Source: Glaciecola sp. UBA2563
Lineage (GTDB): Bacteria > Pseudomonadota > Gammaproteobacteria > Enterobacterales > Alteromonadaceae
NCBI GenBank assembly: GCA_002340325.1
Contig: DDLV01000142.1
Span: 1-14,765, forward strand
Length of the DNA: 14,765 bases
Direction of reading: 5' to 3'
Below, piece by piece: positions 7,839 through 14,746 of this stretch. The first letter of the stretch is position 1. The number at the start of each line of letters is the position of its first letter. The notes beneath the pieces were generated by a model. That model was not told where the DNA came from. It searched no databases and saw only the letters and a list, made by a program, of their open reading frames with translations. The translations under genes were made by a program, and so were the position numbers.

Positions 7839-9043
7839 CAAATCTGCCCATTTCCGAGAACTAGGGGCTCACTTAACGCGATAACATCACCTTCTTGTAG
7901 TCCCTCGATAATTTCCACTAAATAAAGGTTCTTTCTTCCGCTTTGAACTTCACGTTTAAGAAAACCAGAACCGTCCCTTAGATACACATATGTCTTTCCG
8001 TCTTCATGGTGCAATGTTTGTAATGGTACGACGAGCTTTTGCACGGGTGCTTTTACTTCTATAACAGCAGTAATTTTTCGACCAGGTTGCATAAGCGTGC
8101 GATCTTGATCTTTGATGCTGGCAATAAGCTCAAAGTACGTGACAGGATTACCTCTTTCAATTGAACGCGGAAATCCAGCCACATTCTTCACCTCACCAGA
8201 AAAAACATTATTTGGAAAAGCGTCTAAGGTAATGTTGACAGCTTGACCAACTGAGAGATCGATTGCGTCATTTGCCTGTATGAAGATTTTAGCTTGCATA
8301 TTGTCTAAATTTGGAATTTGAGCGATCGCTCGACCAGGAAAGATGGTTTGCCCAACTGATGGTTTTTCACCTCTTCGATCTTTTTCATAAACCAATAATC
8401 CCGAAAAAGGTGAAACCACTTCTAAACTTGAGAGGGCTTGCTTTAATCGCTGGTATTGAGCATCAACGCCTGAACGCCGTATATCAAGCACGGCCATCTG
8501 ACTATCGTGTTGCTCATCAATACTGTTTTCTTTCCACCCTAAAAATCCGTCTTTTGCTTCTAGAAAATCACGATTAGCCAGAGTATCAATGATTTCTAAT
8601 TGTGAATATATTCGCAAATCATCAATGGCGAATCGATCTACAAAATCAAATTCGAATTCAACAAATGTCTGGTCTGATTCAACTTCTTGTTTTTGTTCTC
8701 GCTGTTGTGCGACGCTGCGCAATATTTCCTGCTCAAGTCTAAGTAGTTCAAGCTCTTCTTCACGACTCTGACGCTGAATTTGTTCAGCATCAAACCGAGC
8801 GATAACATCGCCTTTTTCAACATAAGTGTTTTCATCTTTCAACCAAGCGAGTGTCATTGGTTGTCTTCCAGGACTCATTATTTTTTGCGCTTGCGCTGCC
8901 TCAATTTCGCCGAAGCCGCTTACGCTTATTTCAAAGTCTTGTGCCTTTACATGATAGACAGGGATGCTTTGTTTTGGCGCTTCGGCACACCCCATCCCAA
9001 GTACAATGGTGATGCATATTAAAAGGGAGTGCTTAGACTTCAT
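7838..9043 (-). CDS. HlyD/MacA-like periplasmic adaptor lipoprotein (third of three)
   Basis: Membrane fusion (adaptor) protein of 401 aa, expected to bridge the permease to an outer-membrane channel. It has a lipoprotein signal peptide ending LGMGC (Cys19, +2 Ala). The split biotinyl-lipoyl-like domain is at about 40-86 (VEKGDVIARFDAE) and 208-240 (SPFSGLLVYEKDRRGEKPSVG). A long helical hairpin lies between, about 87-207. The beta-barrel follows at about 245-332 (ITLDAFPNNVFSGEV), and a membrane-proximal domain at about 335-400 (VPLQTLHHEDGKTYVYL). It is the only one of the three adaptors to have this last domain. Its start overlaps the previous stop by 4 nt (ATGA), and its stop overlaps the permease start. 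Confidence 0.9.
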   Translation of the reverse strand: MKSKHSLLICITIVLGMGCAEAPKQSIPVYHVKAQDFEISVSGFGEIEAAQAQKIMSPGRQPMTLAWLKDENTYVEKGDVIARFDAEQIQRQSREEELELLRLEQEILRSVAQQREQKQEVESDQTFVEFEFDFVDRFAIDDLRIYSQLEIIDTLANRDFLEAKDGFLGWKENSIDEQHDSQMAVLDIRRSGVDAQYQRLKQALSSLEVVSPFSGLLVYEKDRRGEKPSVGQTIFPGRAIAQIPNLDNMQAKIFIQANDAIDLSVGQAVNITLDAFPNNVFSGEVKNVAGFPRSIERGNPVTYFELIASIKDQDRTLMQPGRKITAVIEVKAPVQKLVVPLQTLHHEDGKTYVYLRDGSGFLKREVQSGRKNLYLVEIIEGLQEGDVIALSEPLVLGNGQI

Positions 9044-10029
9044 GCATTGCTCTCCACAAGCTCAACACTGGCTTTCATTCCCGGTCTCATAATATCTAAG
9101 TCTAGGTTGTCCAGCGTCACCCATGCATCAAAAACGACTTTGAGGTTATTACGTGATTTGTTGCGGTAGGATTGTCCAAGTTCGGTGACTCGCCCTTCGA
9201 AATTAAGTTCAGGATATGCATCTAGGGTGACTCGGACTTTGTCACCTTCATTAACATATGCAGTGGCAGATTCGTCAAACTCTACCTTCACCGCAATCTG
9301 GTCAAGCGACGGTAGCGATAATATGCGTCGTCCCATAAATACTGTGTCGCCCACTGAAGGCTTTTCATCATCGCCATTTGGCACCAACGTAACCATTCCA
9401 TCTTTAAGTGCCTTCACATTCATTTTTTCAATTGCTTCTTCCACCTCGTTGACTTGAGTCTGCGCGTTATCAATCATCGCTTGTTGGACTTGCTGACTGA
9501 CCTGTATTGTGGTTTTGTGTAATTCAACTCTTTGCTGAGCCTGTTTATAAAGTTCAGTAGTAATTTCGAATTCTGCTTTTTGCTTTTTTCGTTCAATTTC
9601 TGAACGCGAAACATCTGTTATCTCGACTTTACGTTTCGCAATATCCATGTTCTTGCGCGCTTCTGCCATATCTAGCGTAAGTTGTTCAAGCTTTGCTTCG
9701 TTTTCAAGCGTAAGTCGGTCTGCTTCTTTGATTTGAGCGTCTAGTTCGCTTTTGCGGGTAATTAGGTCATTTCTTTGTCGCTGAGCATCAAAACGAATTA
9801 TGACGTCTCCGGCCTTAACAAGTGAGTTTTCTCTGGCTAAAAATTCAATTTTAAACTCCCAAGTTCTGCGAATCGTCGGAGGTGTTACTGATACCTCTTG
9901 TAAAGATACTAGTTCTGCTGGCGCAACAATATTGCTTGCGGCATTATCATCACTTATTTGATTGTTAATGGAAGTGTCTGAACAACCCAAAACAATCAAA
10001 ATGAATACTAAATAAAACCAATTACGCAT
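9040..10029 (-). CDS. HlyD-like periplasmic adaptor lipoprotein (second of three)
   Basis: Adaptor protein of 329 aa. The lipoprotein signal ends VLGC (Cys16, +2 Ser). The half lipoyl domain (about 45-82, VKAGDVIIRFDAQ) is followed by a strongly coiled-coil hairpin (about 85-200, rich in K, E and Q). The second lipoyl half carries GDDEKPSVGDTVFMGRR (219-235), almost the same motif as in the third adaptor, followed by a beta-barrel (about 245-325, VTLDAYPELNFEGRV). The protein stops there, so the membrane-proximal domain is absent. I choose the ATG at 10029, with GGGAG six bases upstream. A TTG at 10059 in frame would put ten charged residues before the signal peptide. It overlaps the preceding gene by 8 nt (ATGCGTAA). 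Confidence 0.88.
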   Translation of the reverse strand: MRNWFYLVFILIVLGCSDTSINNQISDDNAASNIVAPAELVSLQEVSVTPPTIRRTWEFKIEFLARENSLVKAGDVIIRFDAQRQRNDLITRKSELDAQIKEADRLTLENEAKLEQLTLDMAEARKNMDIAKRKVEITDVSRSEIERKKQKAEFEITTELYKQAQQRVELHKTTIQVSQQVQQAMIDNAQTQVNEVEEAIEKMNVKALKDGMVTLVPNGDDEKPSVGDTVFMGRRILSLPSLDQIAVKVEFDESATAYVNEGDKVRVTLDAYPELNFEGRVTELGQSYRNKSRNNLKVVFDAWVTLDNLDLDIMRPGMKASVELVESNA

Positions 10030-11035
10030 TGTCCGCTCCCCCATCCTGGTTACGCTCAACGACTTCTTCAGTTTTACGCTTGGATATTAATATACGTGCA
10101 CTCATTCCAGGCATTAGCGTTAATTCAGGGTTATCATCGAAGACAATGATTGCTGGAAAATATGCACTTCTACTCCATTGTGGCTTAAGCTCGCTTTGCT
10201 TTGTAATGCTTTTAATTCTGCCGCTATACGTTTTATTCGGGTAAGCATCTAATACAACTGAAACATTAGTATTTTCTTCTAAACCGACTGCATCAATTTC
10301 ATGGATCCAGGTTTCGATTTGAAAGTTGTCAGTTGATTGCACATCTAACACCTTCCAACTTGGACGCACGTTCATACCAGCTGTCACTTTTTCTCCAAAC
10401 CATGGGTGAATTGCATAGTTAACCGGTCCAGTGAAATCTGCTAAAACACGTAGCTTTGACATCACGCCCTCTAAATATCTAATCTGTTCTTTTGTTTTTA
10501 AAATATCGACCTTCTTTTTGGTCATTTCAGCATCACGTTCTTGCTCTGCTCTTTTTAATGCCTCAGTTGCTTTTACTTGTTCCAGCATTGCTCGCTGCAA
10601 GGCTAACTCATATTGCCCCTTATCATATGCACTTACTTCACCCGCTGGCACAGAAGCTTCAATTCTCGCTTTTTCAACACGCATTTCACTTACTGCAACC
10701 CTTCCATTTGCGTCAATTACCGCTTGGTCTTGCGACAGCTTTAACTGTTTGTACTCTAACTCAAGCCTGTCTAATGTTTCCCTATTATTCACCAACTGTG
10801 TTTGCTCTGAGGCTCCATCAAAAACAACCACAGGTTGACCTTTTTCGACGACTTTGCCCTCTTCTTCCATCCACTGAATCTGTATTTGCCATCGACTTCC
10901 CTGTGGCGCAACAACGACTTGTTTTGCAGATGAACCTATACTTCCTGTCAATACTAAATCTGCAGCAAATGCTGTGCCCGCTGAAAGTAAAAAAAGTAAA
11001 ACAATAAAAGCTATTTGCCGCTGTATATTTTTCAT
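10022..11035 (-). CDS. HlyD-like periplasmic adaptor protein (first of three)
   Basis: Adaptor protein of 337 aa with a cleavable type I signal peptide (hydrophobic core 9-20, likely cut after AFA at 22-24) and no lipobox. The lipoyl halves are at about 30-75 (VVEKGQPVVVFDG) and 198-232 (FGEKVTAGMNV). The helical hairpin is at about 78-195. The beta-barrel is at about 235-316 (VVLDAYPNKTYSGRI), ending in a short charged tail without a membrane-proximal domain. It is the most divergent of the three: the KPSVG..F.GR motif of the other two is replaced by KVTAGMNVRPSW. It begins 1 nt after the stop of the ATPase gene (TAAGATG), so coupling is very tight. Confidence 0.88.
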   Translation of the reverse strand: MKNIQRQIAFIVLLFLLSAGTAFAADLVLTGSIGSSAKQVVVAPQGSRWQIQIQWMEEEGKVVEKGQPVVVFDGASEQTQLVNNRETLDRLELEYKQLKLSQDQAVIDANGRVAVSEMRVEKARIEASVPAGEVSAYDKGQYELALQRAMLEQVKATEALKRAEQERDAEMTKKKVDILKTKEQIRYLEGVMSKLRVLADFTGPVNYAIHPWFGEKVTAGMNVRPSWKVLDVQSTDNFQIETWIHEIDAVGLEENTNVSVVLDAYPNKTYSGRIKSITKQSELKPQWSRSAYFPAIIVFDDNPELTLMPGMSARILISKRKTEEVVERNQDGGADNA

Positions 11036-11036
11036 C

Positions 11037-11705
11037 TTAATCTACCCCAGTTATTTCACCGTCTTTCATGCGTACTACACGTTGTGCAAATTCAGCAATA
11101 TCGTCTTCATGCGTCACCATAACAATAGTTTGACCTTGTTGATGTAACTCATTTAACAATTGCATAATTTCATATGACGTCTTGCTGTCTAGATTACCTG
11201 TTGGCTCATCCGCCAAAATGACAGATGGTCGATTAATCAGTGCTCTTGCAATTGCCACTCGTTGCCTTTGTCCACCCGACATTTCAAATGGTTTATGGTG
11301 TTTCCTATGACTGAGTCCAACACGTTCAATTAGTTCATTTGATCTTTTTATCGCGTCTTCTTCAGTGATATCAGAATACCGCAACGGTAATAAAACATTA
11401 CCAACTACATCTAATTTGGATAAGAGATGGAACGTTTGGAAAATAAAACCAATATGAGTGTTTCTCACAGAAGATAACTCATCATCCGACATTGATGCGA
11501 CATCAGTCCCATTTAGCTTGTATGTGCCTGAATCGACAGTATCCAAGCAGCCCAATACATTCATTAATGTTGACTTGCCGGAACCAGAACTACCCATTAT
11601 CGCAACAAATTCATTTTCTTCTATTTTTAAGCTTACATCATTGATAGCGGTTACGATTTCTTCGCCATTTTGAAAGGTCTTTTTTATGTTTTGTAATTCC
11701 AACAT
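11037..11705 (-). CDS. ABC transporter ATP-binding protein (MacB/LolD type)
   Basis: Cytoplasmic ATPase subunit of 222 aa, the normal size of a stand-alone LolD/FtsE-type protein. Walker A is GSSGSGKST (38-46), the Q-loop Gln is residue 90, the signature is MSGGQRQR (142-149), Walker B is VILADEP (162-168, Glu167) and the switch His is His199. The MACEL-like family features (GFIFQTFHLLSKL) are present. It is the first gene of the five-gene operon, and the permease that it must drive is the last gene, with three adaptors between. No good Shine-Dalgarno precedes the ATG. Confidence 0.95.
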   Translation of the reverse strand: MLELQNIKKTFQNGEEIVTAINDVSLKIEENEFVAIMGSSGSGKSTLMNVLGCLDTVDSGTYKLNGTDVASMSDDELSSVRNTHIGFIFQTFHLLSKLDVVGNVLLPLRYSDITEEDAIKRSNELIERVGLSHRKHHKPFEMSGGQRQRVAIARALINRPSVILADEPTGNLDSKTSYEIMQLLNELHQQGQTIVMVTHEDDIAEFAQRVVRMKDGEITGVD

Positions 11706-11737
11706 GAAACGATGGTGATGTTTGTCATTTAGATTTA

Positions 11738-11766
11738 AGTGTAAACGCTAGAAAAGCAGTTGTCCT
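11738..11766 (-). promoter_or_regulatory. Possible promoter of the ABC-adaptor operon
   Basis: On the minus strand AGGACA (11766-11761) and TACACT (11743-11738) are spaced by 17 bp, each matching four of six consensus bases. It lies just upstream of the ATPase gene, about 30 nt before its ATG. An imperfect 16-bp inverted repeat GAGAT-N6-ATCTC (11792-11807) lies about 25 bp upstream and may be an operator. The match is modest. Confidence 0.3.
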
Positions 11767-11827
11767 AGGAGATTTTAAGTTTACCCCTTGCGAGATAAAT
11801 AAATCTCTTACTTTTTCTGTGTTCGAA

Positions 11828-11859
11828 TAAAAAAACCCCTCTGTTACCAAAGGGGTTTT
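11828..11859 (-). terminator. Intrinsic terminator of the fasciclin gene
   Basis: On the minus strand a 9-bp stem (AAAACCCCT pairing with AGGGGTTTT, 10-nt loop) is followed by a run of seven T. It sits 17 nt after the fasciclin stop codon and separates that gene from the ABC operon. Confidence 0.9.
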
Positions 11860-11875
11860 CGTCTTTTAAAAAATG

Positions 11876-14080
11876 TTACTCTACAGTTTCGAGAATCACT
11901 GTATCAATTACGTGAATAACACCGTTAGTAGTGTAGATATCGGTAGTTGTGACGTTTGAACCGTTAATTTGCAGAACCACTTCTGGAAGATTAACGATTG
12001 CCCATACATTGTTGATGCCGTCACCAGTTGTATCTCCTGCAGCCATATCATTTGCAAAGAAATACAGTGGACGACCAAGATAGGCTGCTTGCATTGTATC
12101 GTCGTCTCGCATGATTACCGATAGTCCAGGAATCGAACTCACATCGCCATCAGTGACCAATACAGGCGGCCATGCATCTGCACACCCTCCATTACAATTA
12201 CTGGTATCACTGCCCAAGTCATTGTCGAATGTATACAGTGTAAACCCTGGCTGAGATGACCCCATACCACCAACAAGATTTCCAGTTGCAGCATCATAGG
12301 CAACTTCTGTCGTCATATCGTTAGCAGCTAATAGATGATTTACTATTCTGACAGACACATCTTCGTTTGCTAACGTATCTACATTTGCACCGTTTGCAGC
12401 AAACGCGGCAACTGAACTAATTTCAGAGGCGATGACATGTTGTTGTAAAACGCCGGTTAGTAAGTCAACATCACCACCAACAGCAGCTAGTGCAGTATCT
12501 GGTACTTTGTCAAAAGCAGCGTTTGTTGGCGCAAAGACAGTGAGACTAGCATTTTCATCTGAGAGCGCGTCAACCAAGTCCGCGGCAATGACCAAATCGA
12601 CGAGAGTAGAGAAAGCTTCATTTGCCTGAGCGGTCTCAACGATATTTAGCGTGGGTTCTCCCCTCATTGCAGGTGGCAATATAACTTGGTCAACAACGTG
12701 AATGACGCCATTATTTGCTACTACATCGGTCCCAGAAACGACAGATGTATTAACATAAAGAGTGTCGTCAGAAACACTAAGTGCAGCACCCACACCGCTA
12801 GCCGTAGTTACAATGTTCATGTCTGATTGTGCAACCATTAGAGCGGCATCAGCAAGGACGGTAGTATCAGCAAGTACGTGATAGAGTAAAATGTCGGATA
12901 AGTCTTCTCTGGCAAGCAACTCTTCAGCAGTAACCCCTAGAGCTGCAAGCAGTTTAGTAAACGCAGCGTCAGTCGGGGCGAAGACGGTAAACTCCCTGTC
13001 TTCATCGCTCAATACTGCGTCTAGTCCTGTTTCAATTAATGCTGAAGCCAATACAGTGAAATTCCCATTTGCGACCGCAACTTCAACTATGTTGTCACCC
13101 GCTCTCGGCACCTCGACATCACCGACAATGACTGAATTAATGACATGAATAACACCATTGCTAGTGTACACATCAGGCATTGTCACACTGGCGCCACCAA
13201 TGGTTAATCTATCGGTCATCGCATTAAGGCCCAATGGGATCATTGCACCACCCGCAGTTTCAACATCATTTCCCTGAAGGGTAAATGCAGTTATGGAGTC
13301 AACCGTTGCACCAACGACAACGTGTTGTAATAGTATCGCTTCTAAAACCTCTGGATTCTCGCCAAGAGAAGTAAGGATGTTGTCCCCTAGTGCTGCAAAT
13401 GCTTCATTTGTTGGCGCAAAGACTGTGAACTCTTCTTCCGCATTTGATAATGTCTCATCTAGACCAGTAGATACCAATAAATCAGCTAGAGTAGTAAAGC
13501 CTGCAGCTACGGCGGTCTCGACTATATTATCGGTTGGTGTACCGGGTTCGGTAGGAGGGAGGATGACAGCGTCAATTTCATGGATGATGCCATTACTCGC
13601 CTCAGCCAAGTCAGGTGTAGTAACAGTAGCTTGGTTTACGAATAAACTACCACCAAAAAGGCTGACGCCAATATCGGCACCATTTACTGTCGCAACCCTC
13701 GTACCAGCTGCTGCTATTGCTGCCTCAGCATTAACTTGTCCTGGTAAGACGTGATACAACAATATATCAGTCAGATCTTCTCTAGCCAGTAACTCTTCTG
13801 CGGTCACATCGAGTGCAGCAAGCAACGCAGCAAATGCATTATTTGTGGGCGCAAAGACCGTAAATGTTTGAGTTTCGTCGGCTAGTGTGGCATCCAACCC
13901 AGTCGTTTGTAAAGCTTGTACGAGAATAGAGAAATTCTCATTACTCGCTGCTATCTCTGTTATAGAGCTGAGTGGTGCAGCGGGCACTGGTGTATCTTCA
14001 TCATCATCTTCAAATGGATCGCACGCTTGCACAAAGACCATAGTGACCAGCAACAGCGCCAATCTAATTGTTATTTTCAT
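11876..14080 (-). CDS. Large lipoprotein with four fasciclin (FAS1) domains and an inserted COG4315-type domain
   Basis: Protein of 734 aa, probably an envelope- or surface-exposed lipoprotein with an adhesion-type fold. The signal peptide ends VQAC (Cys20, +2 Asp), followed by an acidic linker (about 21-30). FAS1 domains lie at about 40-174, 183-319, 328-469 and 477-730, each with the FTVFAPTN/D-AF box and a ...NGVIH-ID.VI strand. Domains 1 and 3 share VTAEELLAREDL (about 93 and 384); domains 2 and 4 share a different middle (ILLQHVVVG / VLQQHVIAS). Domain 4 is interrupted at about 582-701 by a Lipoprotein_15/COG4315 'secreted repeat' domain with YTFDND (616-621), CNGGCADAWPP (629-639) and YFFAND (673-678). 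The start is ATG 14080, with AGGAG 8 nt upstream. It is monocistronic, ending in its own terminator. The ligand is unknown. Confidence 0.92.
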   Translation of the reverse strand: MKITIRLALLLVTMVFVQACDPFEDDDEDTPVPAAPLSSITEIAASNENFSILVQALQTTGLDATLADETQTFTVFAPTNNAFAALLAALDVTAEELLAREDLTDILLYHVLPGQVNAEAAIAAAGTRVATVNGADIGVSLFGGSLFVNQATVTTPDLAEASNGIIHEIDAVILPPTEPGTPTDNIVETAVAAGFTTLADLLVSTGLDETLSNAEEEFTVFAPTNEAFAALGDNILTSLGENPEVLEAILLQHVVVGATVDSITAFTLQGNDVETAGGAMIPLGLNAMTDRLTIGGASVTMPDVYTSNGVIHVINSVIVGDVEVPRAGDNIVEVAVANGNFTVLASALIETGLDAVLSDEDREFTVFAPTDAAFTKLLAALGVTAEELLAREDLSDILLYHVLADTTVLADAALMVAQSDMNIVTTASGVGAALSVSDDTLYVNTSVVSGTDVVANNGVIHVVDQVILPPAMRGEPTLNIVETAQANEAFSTLVDLVIAADLVDALSDENASLTVFAPTNAAFDKVPDTALAAVGGDVDLLTGVLQQHVIASEISSVAAFAANGANVDTLANEDVSVRIVNHLLAANDMTTEVAYDAATGNLVGGMGSSQPGFTLYTFDNDLGSDTSNCNGGCADAWPPVLVTDGDVSSIPGLSVIMRDDDTMQAAYLGRPLYFFANDMAAGDTTGDGINNVWAIVNLPEVVLQINGSNVTTTDIYTTNGVIHVIDTVILETVE
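11978..12337 (-). other. Inserted COG4315 / Lipoprotein_15 (PF03640-like) domain
   Basis: These codons encode about 120 residues lying between the two halves of the fourth FAS1 domain. Two Yx(F/W/Y)xxD motifs and the CxxxC-x3-WPP segment identify the family by recognition. The FAS1 fold resumes at VLQINGSNV and finishes normally. Boundaries are approximate, set by comparison with domain 2 of the same protein. Confidence 0.75.
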
Positions 14081-14294
14081 CAAACTTTCTCCTCAATCGA
14101 TGTCATGTGGACTACGCGCCAAAATTTTTAGAAGATCAGCTATTAAAAATAATTAAGTTAACAAATTCCTAACAAACTCCCTGTAGGTCCCTATAATTCA
14201 GTCCATATTAGATCTATTACATTTTTGTAACTTAGAGAATTTGAAGAATATAAATCGCAAGATAGACAAGTTATAGCAAATAATAGACGACTTT
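14081..14294. other. Upstream region of the fasciclin gene
   Basis: No gene is supported here. It must contain the fasciclin promoter (minus strand), but it is so A/T rich that several weak -10-like sequences occur and none has a good -35. The Shine-Dalgarno GAGGAG is at 14094-14089. A short TTACA/TGTAA inverted repeat lies near 14218-14232. Confidence 0.4.
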
Positions 14295-14371
14295 AGCTGG
14301 GTATTTAGGATTGTGAATTTTGGTGTCTGGCGCTGGGAATATGAAATGCTCTCACATGGCTACTCTCACAC
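14295..14371 (-). pseudogene. Decayed 5S rRNA 3' end with terminator remnant (older copy)
   Basis: The plus-strand text GCTGGGTATTTAGGATTG (14296-14313) matches the right arm and flank of the terminator at 14481-14507 (GCTGGG...TAGGATTG). It is followed by GTGTCTGGCG (14323-14332) and the 5S-like words CTCTCACATGG (14350-14360 area) and CTACTCTCACA (14360-14370). The order (terminator, 5S tail, 5S 3' arm, read right to left on the minus strand) is the same as in the copy at 14512-14562 but more degraded, with no functional hairpin left. Confidence 0.6.
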
Positions 14372-14480
14372 TATTTCGCGCTAATTATCCAGTAGCCTCG
14401 TCTATACGTTTTCTTGTAAGTTTTATAATGGTACGAAATACAAGACGTAACCAATAGTATTACATGTCTTAAACACGCAT
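14372..14480. other. Spacer between two decayed 5S copies
   Basis: No gene, no tRNA and no convincing hairpin are seen. A TATAAT near 14424-14429 lacks a matching -35. Confidence 0.4.
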
Positions 14481-14507
14481 AAAAAAACCCAGCGCCTGCT
14501 GGGTTTT
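14481..14507 (-). terminator. Intrinsic terminator, rRNA-operon type
   Basis: On the minus strand a 10-bp stem AAAACCCAGC / GCTGGGTTTT with the 4-nt loop AGGC is followed by seven T. It sits directly after the decayed 5S copy and is probably the original terminator of a 5S gene that has since degraded; it would still stop transcripts leaking from the rRNA operon. Confidence 0.88.
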
Positions 14508-14511
14508 AGGA

Positions 14512-14562
14512 TTGGGAGTCCCGGTGACCGGCGCAGGGACAATGTGCTACTCTCACATGGGG
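14512..14562 (-). pseudogene. Partial 5S rRNA copy (3' end only)
   Basis: ATGTGCTACTCTCACATGGG (14542-14561) matches the conserved 3' arm of 5S rRNA and is identical to the intact gene at the right edge over the part visible there (ATGTGCTACTC). The 3' terminal arm is altered (GGCGCAGGGACA in place of GGCG), and nothing resembling the rest of a 5S gene follows to the right. It is therefore a fragment, not a gene. Confidence 0.75.
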
Positions 14563-14572
14563 TGAAGCACGT

Positions 14573-14693
14573 CTCGCTTGCGAGTGTCGAATGCCAAATG
14601 GCATTCGACAAGTAATGAACGACACAGCCTCTGGCTGTGGCTGGCAGCCCCCTTAGGGAACGGATGACTTGGGGGGTAGCAACGCATGTTGCT
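14573..14693. repeat. Run of short perfect hairpins downstream of 5S
   Basis: Four inverted repeats lie in 120 bp: CTCGC-TT-GCGAG (14573-14584), a 12-bp arm TGTCGAATGCCA with a 2-nt centre (14585-14610), CACAGCC-TCT-GGCTGTG (14623-14639) and AGCAAC-GCAT-GTTGCT (14678-14693). Opposed C and G tracts (14648-14652 and 14671-14676) could add a fifth. The first two are immediately adjacent. There are no T-tracts, so these are not ordinary terminators. Confidence 0.7.
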
Positions 14694-14696
14694 GCC

Positions 14697-14739
14697 TTAA
14701 ATGAAGAAGCCCACTCGATGAGTGGGCTTCTTCATTTAA
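14697..14739 (-). terminator. Perfect 20-bp hairpin after 5S rRNA
   Basis: The arms 14697-14716 and 14720-14739 are perfect reverse complements around a 3-nt loop. It begins about 8 nt after the 5S 3' end, the normal place of the rRNA operon terminator. On the minus strand the 3' arm is GGGCTTCTTCATTTAA, U-rich but without a pure U-tract, so it may also serve in 5S 3'-end maturation. Confidence 0.8.
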
Positions 14740-14746
14740 AATAGGA

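Noticed and set aside
10492..11007. Long open frames on the plus strand opposite the first adaptor (135 and 171 codons)
   Set aside because: They lie entirely within a convincing adaptor gene on the other strand, have no ribosome site or recognisable domain, and their composition mirrors the K/E/Q-rich coiled coil.
6576..11705. Operon as a lipoprotein-release system (LolCDE)
   Set aside because: LolCDE has no adaptor proteins and usually two different permeases; a single MacB-like permease with HlyD-fold partners fits the MacAB class better.
13293..13754. 153-codon plus-strand frame opposite the fasciclin gene
   Set aside because: Ser/Thr/Ala-rich sequence is the antisense image of the Ala/Thr/Val-rich FAS1 domains; similar frames recur opposite each domain copy.
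12640..13980. Internal DNA repeats of the fasciclin gene as a CRISPR-like or tandem-repeat array
   Set aside because: Similarity is at protein level (FAS1 domains of about 140 residues) with strongly diverged codons, not a DNA repeat array.
14423..14611. 62-codon minus-strand frame across the 5S fragment and terminator
   Set aside because: It reads through a hairpin terminator and a 5S fragment, so it is non-coding sequence that happens to lack stops.
14697..14739. 20-bp palindrome as an attachment site or transposon end
   Set aside because: It sits where an rRNA terminator is expected, only about 8 nt after 5S, and no integrase, transposase or second copy is present in the window.
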